Below are positions 61,274 through 64,000 of a stretch of 64,000 nt of DNA, one piece after another (the first letter of the stretch is position 1; every line of letters begins with the position of its first letter). A program made the position numbers and the translations under genes. Where the stretch lies: NCBI GenBank assembly GCA_024641705.1, contig JAHECO010000003.1:1-64000 (forward strand), read 5' to 3'. Source of the DNA: Candidatus Kryptoniota bacterium (GTDB taxonomy: Bacteria; Bacteroidota; Ignavibacteria; Kryptoniales; JAKASW01). Below the pieces are notes generated by a model. That model made no database searches. It saw nothing but the letters and a program-made list of their open reading frames with translations, and was not told where the DNA came from.

Positions 61274-63811
61274 ATGCGGGTTGTTTCTGCATTTGTTTTT
61301 GTTGCAGTTGTTGCTTCGAGTGCGTGGGGACAAACATCGTTTACAGCGACTTATGATCTCAGCGGCGGTGGAAACAACGTAACATCGTTTGACTATAACG
61401 GGACATCCTACCCTGGCATATCCCCGGGTGCTCTAGTCAAGGTCGGTATAACCAGCAGTTCGAGCACAGGTAACTATCGGGGATCCGTCTGGCCCACCGG
61501 GGCAACTTCAGGAAGTGATGTCTTCGCCGGCACTGTCGACCTTGGCTACTACATCGGCTTCACGGTTGACGCGGTCTCTGGTTATAAGTTCACGGTCACA
61601 TCCTTAACGTTTGGAGTTGGACGGAGTTCCACCGGCCCAAGACAATGGCAGTGGCGCGGTAGCGGTGATTCGTACGGTTCTATAATGTCGGACTATACAA
61701 CGGTGAATGCCGGGCTGACCAATTCGAGCGGCGAGCTGACAAACCCTGATGCCAACAGCAGTTGGACTGGAAACGTTCTTGATGTGAGCAGCGGTTATGC
61801 CGACCAGACGGGCACCGTGGGATTCAGGTTGTACGGTTATAATTCGGGGAGCACTAGTGGAACGGGAGGACTTCAAGGGGATATTACCATCTCTGGAACA
61901 TATGAATCATTAGGTGGCACGCCGACAAAACTGGTAACAACAAGTGTAAATGGCGGCGCAAGTCCGTCAGCGGATACACCGTTTGACGTGGTCATTCAAT
62001 CACAGGACAATTCCGACATCGGGCAAAACGTCTCCGCTAACACGGATATCAGCCTAGCACTTCAAACCGGAACCGGATCGCTCGCCGGAACCTTAAGTGG
62101 CACAATAGCAGCCGGGAGCAATATCGTTACGATCTCCGGCGTTACCTACAACACCGCTGAATCCGTCGTCTCTATCACGGCAGCAAGAACAAGCGGTGAT
62201 GCGCTGTCCGCAGGTACAAGTGCGTCGTTCACCGTCCTAAGTGCGGCATCACAGCTTGCATTTGTCGGTGTTCCGACCGCGGGGCAACAGGGCGTGAACC
62301 TCAGTTCATTCACCGTAGAAGCCCGCCGCGGGGATAATTCCGTCGACCAGAATTTTGCCGGGGAAGTTACTGTTGCCAAAGCATCCGGTGGCGGAAATAT
62401 CTCCGGTACGTTGACACAAACGGCTGTTTCAGGTGTGGCAACATTCGACGACATCCAATTCGATGCAGGAGGGGATTACACGATCTCGGCGTCTTCCACG
62501 GGTTTGACGGGCGCATCGAGTGGCACCATTTCCATACTTTCGACAACCCTTCCATTAGTGGAGGATTTTGAATATACCCCGGCAACCACGCTCGTTTCCA
62601 ACGGATGGGTGGCGCACAGCGGCGCGGGGACGAATTCGATTACCGTCAGCTCCGGTGCTCTGACATATCCGGGTTATTCTGAATCCGGCGTAGGGAACAA
62701 AGTCACAGTTGGGAATACGGGCGAGGACGTTAACCGGACATTTGCTGGTACTTCTGCGGGATCTGTTTACGCGTCGTTCATGGTGAACGTCAGTGCCGCG
62801 ACCACCACCGGAGACTACTTCTTCAATCTCGGGCGTGCCGGTACCACGTACTATTATGCTAGGGTCTTCGCAATGGTTGATGGCTCGAACAATCTGGCCT
62901 TTGGAATTGCAAAGAATGTCGTCGCTTCCGCCGCGTACACCGCTTTCGATTACTCTCTCAACACAACCTACCTGCTGACTGTACAGTACACCTTCAATTC
63001 AGGAACGATAACGGACGACCAGGTTGACTTATGGATCAACCCTTCGCTCAGCGGGCCGCCTGCTCCACCTTCTGGCGTCTCCCAAACAGACGCGGGAACT
63101 GATGCATTGAGTCTGGGAATGGTGGCCCTCAGGCAGGGTTCTTCCTCAAGTGCGCCAACCTTGACGCTCGGTGGAATCAAAGTTGGCCAACAGTGGTCTG
63201 ATGTTCCTCTTCCCGTTGCCATGAGCACAATGGCTGCTGCGGTCGAAGGAGGCAAGGTCTGCCTGAATTTCTCGACAGCCACCGAGATCGATGTTGCCGG
63301 CTTCAACATACTCCGTGCAACGTCGAAGACGGGACCTTTCGATCTCGCTTCGAGCTACACGTCCAATGCGGCCCTGAAGGCGACCGGAACAGCCACGAAC
63401 GGCGGATCGTATGCATTCGTGGATTCTAGAGTGTTGTCCGGGAAGACATACTTTTACAGGATCGATGCTGTGAGCACGGCGGGAAGATCCCAGCAGGTCG
63501 GCCGCATCCTTGAGGTCGAGGTCGCCGTCCCGAAAAACTTCGCCGTCTACCAGAACTACCCGAACCCGTTCAATCCATTGACGGCAATCGGCTATCAGCT
63601 TTCAGCGGTCAGCCGGGTTACTCTGACGGTGTATGACTTAATGGGGAGAAGGATCGCTGTTCTGGCCGAGGGCATTCAACCGGCGGGTATTCACAGTGTC
63701 GTATTCGATGCTTCGGACGTTGCGAGCGGAGTCTACATTTACAGGCTCGACGCCGTCTCGCCCGATGGGTACAGGCACGCGGCGGTGAGGAAGATGATTC
63801 TTGTGAAGTGA
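61274..63811 (+). CDS. Large type IX-secreted protein with Ig-like domains and C-terminal sorting signal
   Basis: 845 residues. Signal peptide (1-19, ending SSAWGQ). N-terminal beta domain (20-215), Ig-like/invasin-type repeats (about 216-425; KLVTTSVNGGASPSADTPFDVVIQSQDN, then LAFVGVPTAGQQGVNLSSFTVEARRGD), a beta-sandwich with a DFEYTPATTLVSNGW start (about 433-640), an Fn3-like unit (about 650-745) and the Por-type sorting domain (about 755-845: FAVYQNYPNPFNPLTAIGYQL ... GVYIYRL ... RKMILVK). It should cross the outer membrane by the type IX system and stay on or leave the surface. Substrate or binding partner unknown. CAGGAGG sets the start. Confidence 0.9.
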   Translation: MRVVSAFVFVAVVASSAWGQTSFTATYDLSGGGNNVTSFDYNGTSYPGISPGALVKVGITSSSSTGNYRGSVWPTGATSGSDVFAGTVDLGYYIGFTVDAVSGYKFTVTSLTFGVGRSSTGPRQWQWRGSGDSYGSIMSDYTTVNAGLTNSSGELTNPDANSSWTGNVLDVSSGYADQTGTVGFRLYGYNSGSTSGTGGLQGDITISGTYESLGGTPTKLVTTSVNGGASPSADTPFDVVIQSQDNSDIGQNVSANTDISLALQTGTGSLAGTLSGTIAAGSNIVTISGVTYNTAESVVSITAARTSGDALSAGTSASFTVLSAASQLAFVGVPTAGQQGVNLSSFTVEARRGDNSVDQNFAGEVTVAKASGGGNISGTLTQTAVSGVATFDDIQFDAGGDYTISASSTGLTGASSGTISILSTTLPLVEDFEYTPATTLVSNGWVAHSGAGTNSITVSSGALTYPGYSESGVGNKVTVGNTGEDVNRTFAGTSAGSVYASFMVNVSAATTTGDYFFNLGRAGTTYYYARVFAMVDGSNNLAFGIAKNVVASAAYTAFDYSLNTTYLLTVQYTFNSGTITDDQVDLWINPSLSGPPAPPSGVSQTDAGTDALSLGMVALRQGSSSSAPTLTLGGIKVGQQWSDVPLPVAMSTMAAAVEGGKVCLNFSTATEIDVAGFNILRATSKTGPFDLASSYTSNAALKATGTATNGGSYAFVDSRVLSGKTYFYRIDAVSTAGRSQQVGRILEVEVAVPKNFAVYQNYPNPFNPLTAIGYQLSAVSRVTLTVYDLMGRRIAVLAEGIQPAGIHSVVFDASDVASGVYIYRLDAVSPDGYRHAAVRKMILVK

Positions 63812-63827
63812 GAAAGACTAGTTAACT

Positions 63828-63956
63828 GAGGTTGTCCCAAAACAAGGAAAATGTCATTCTGAAGGAGCGGAGCGACTGAAGAATCCACTTATTCGTTCTG
63901 AAAAATGGATGCTTCACTTCGTTCAGCATGACAGACAAGACTTTCTGGACAGCCTC
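63828..63956. mobile_element. 129-bp miniature element (MITE), copy B
   Basis: Inverse copy of the element at 31934-32062, with ends GAGGTTGTCC and GGACAGCCTC. It is flanked by GTTAACT and AGTTAAC, which extend the inverted ends. It sits 17 bases after the stop of the sorting-domain protein gene. Confidence 0.85.
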
Positions 63957-64000
63957 AGTTAACGGATGACATTTCCTCTTACGATTCTATCGATTATATT

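Overview
The window looks like chromosomal DNA of a member of the FCB group, most likely Bacteroidota of the Ignavibacteria kind or a close relative. The evidence is two YPNPFNP-type C-terminal sorting signals of the type IX secretion system (one intact at the end of the window, one an orphan fragment near 36.9 kb), a TonB-dependent receptor with a carboxypeptidase-like N-terminal domain, many lipoproteins with short lipoboxes, a zinc-dependent metalloprotease typical of these groups, and moderately GC-rich coding DNA with AT-richer islands. No rRNA, tRNA or CRISPR array was seen. The exact lineage is inference.

Layout. 0-5.6 kb: a possible gene remnant, a DUF3800 protein, an Asp/Glu racemase, a REP-associated tyrosine transposase, an excisionase-like protein, and membrane and lipoproteins. 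5.8-16.2 kb: two large secreted proteins, small membrane and DUF2141 genes, a SpoIIE-type phosphatase gene damaged by two deletions, a Tat-exported nucleoside-hydrolase-like protein, a group II amino-acid decarboxylase and a SemiSWEET sugar transporter. 16.4-29.1 kb is the most coherent catabolic block: proline dehydrogenase, a 4-hydroxy-2-oxoglutarate-aldolase-like enzyme, an alanine/serine-glyoxylate aminotransferase and a eukaryote-like P5C dehydrogenase, then a GH127 beta-L-arabinofuranosidase, xylulokinase and xylose isomerase. An IS1182-like element and a DUF559 gene sit inside the block. 29.4-34.3 kb: a metalloprotease, a 129-bp miniature element and three small genes. 34.5-36.8 kb: a phosphatase with four near-identical PAS domains.

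37-47.5 kb: lipoproteins, a winged-helix regulator operon with two copies of one operator leading into a TPR protein and a TonB-dependent receptor, DinB, a nitrobindin-like protein, a frameshifted outer-membrane protein, an acyl-ACP desaturase and a cupin. 47.6-51.8 kb is an AT-richer accessory island: HicBA, a leftover 3' end of a second cupin gene, a frameshifted zinc-ribbon/kinase/TPR gene, a RES-like protein and a decayed toxin-antitoxin pair. 51.9-60.5 kb: an MFS transporter, a single-TM protein, an NAD-dependent epimerase, a second membrane-bound SpoIIE phosphatase, an aquaporin and a GH3 enzyme with a PA14 insert. 61.3-63.8 kb encodes a large type IX-secreted protein, followed by a second copy of the 129-bp element.

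How they work together. The 16-29 kb block can be read as one pathway. GH127 would release beta-linked L-arabinofuranose, the sugar carried on hydroxyproline in plant extensins. ProDH/P5CDH/HOGA-like/AGXT together resemble the animal mitochondrial route from hydroxyproline through 4-hydroxyglutamate semialdehyde and 4-hydroxy-2-oxoglutarate to pyruvate plus glyoxylate, and then glycine. XylA/XylB and the GH3 enzyme would handle xylose from plant polysaccharides. This is inference from gene content; the individual enzyme families are well supported, their substrates are not proven.
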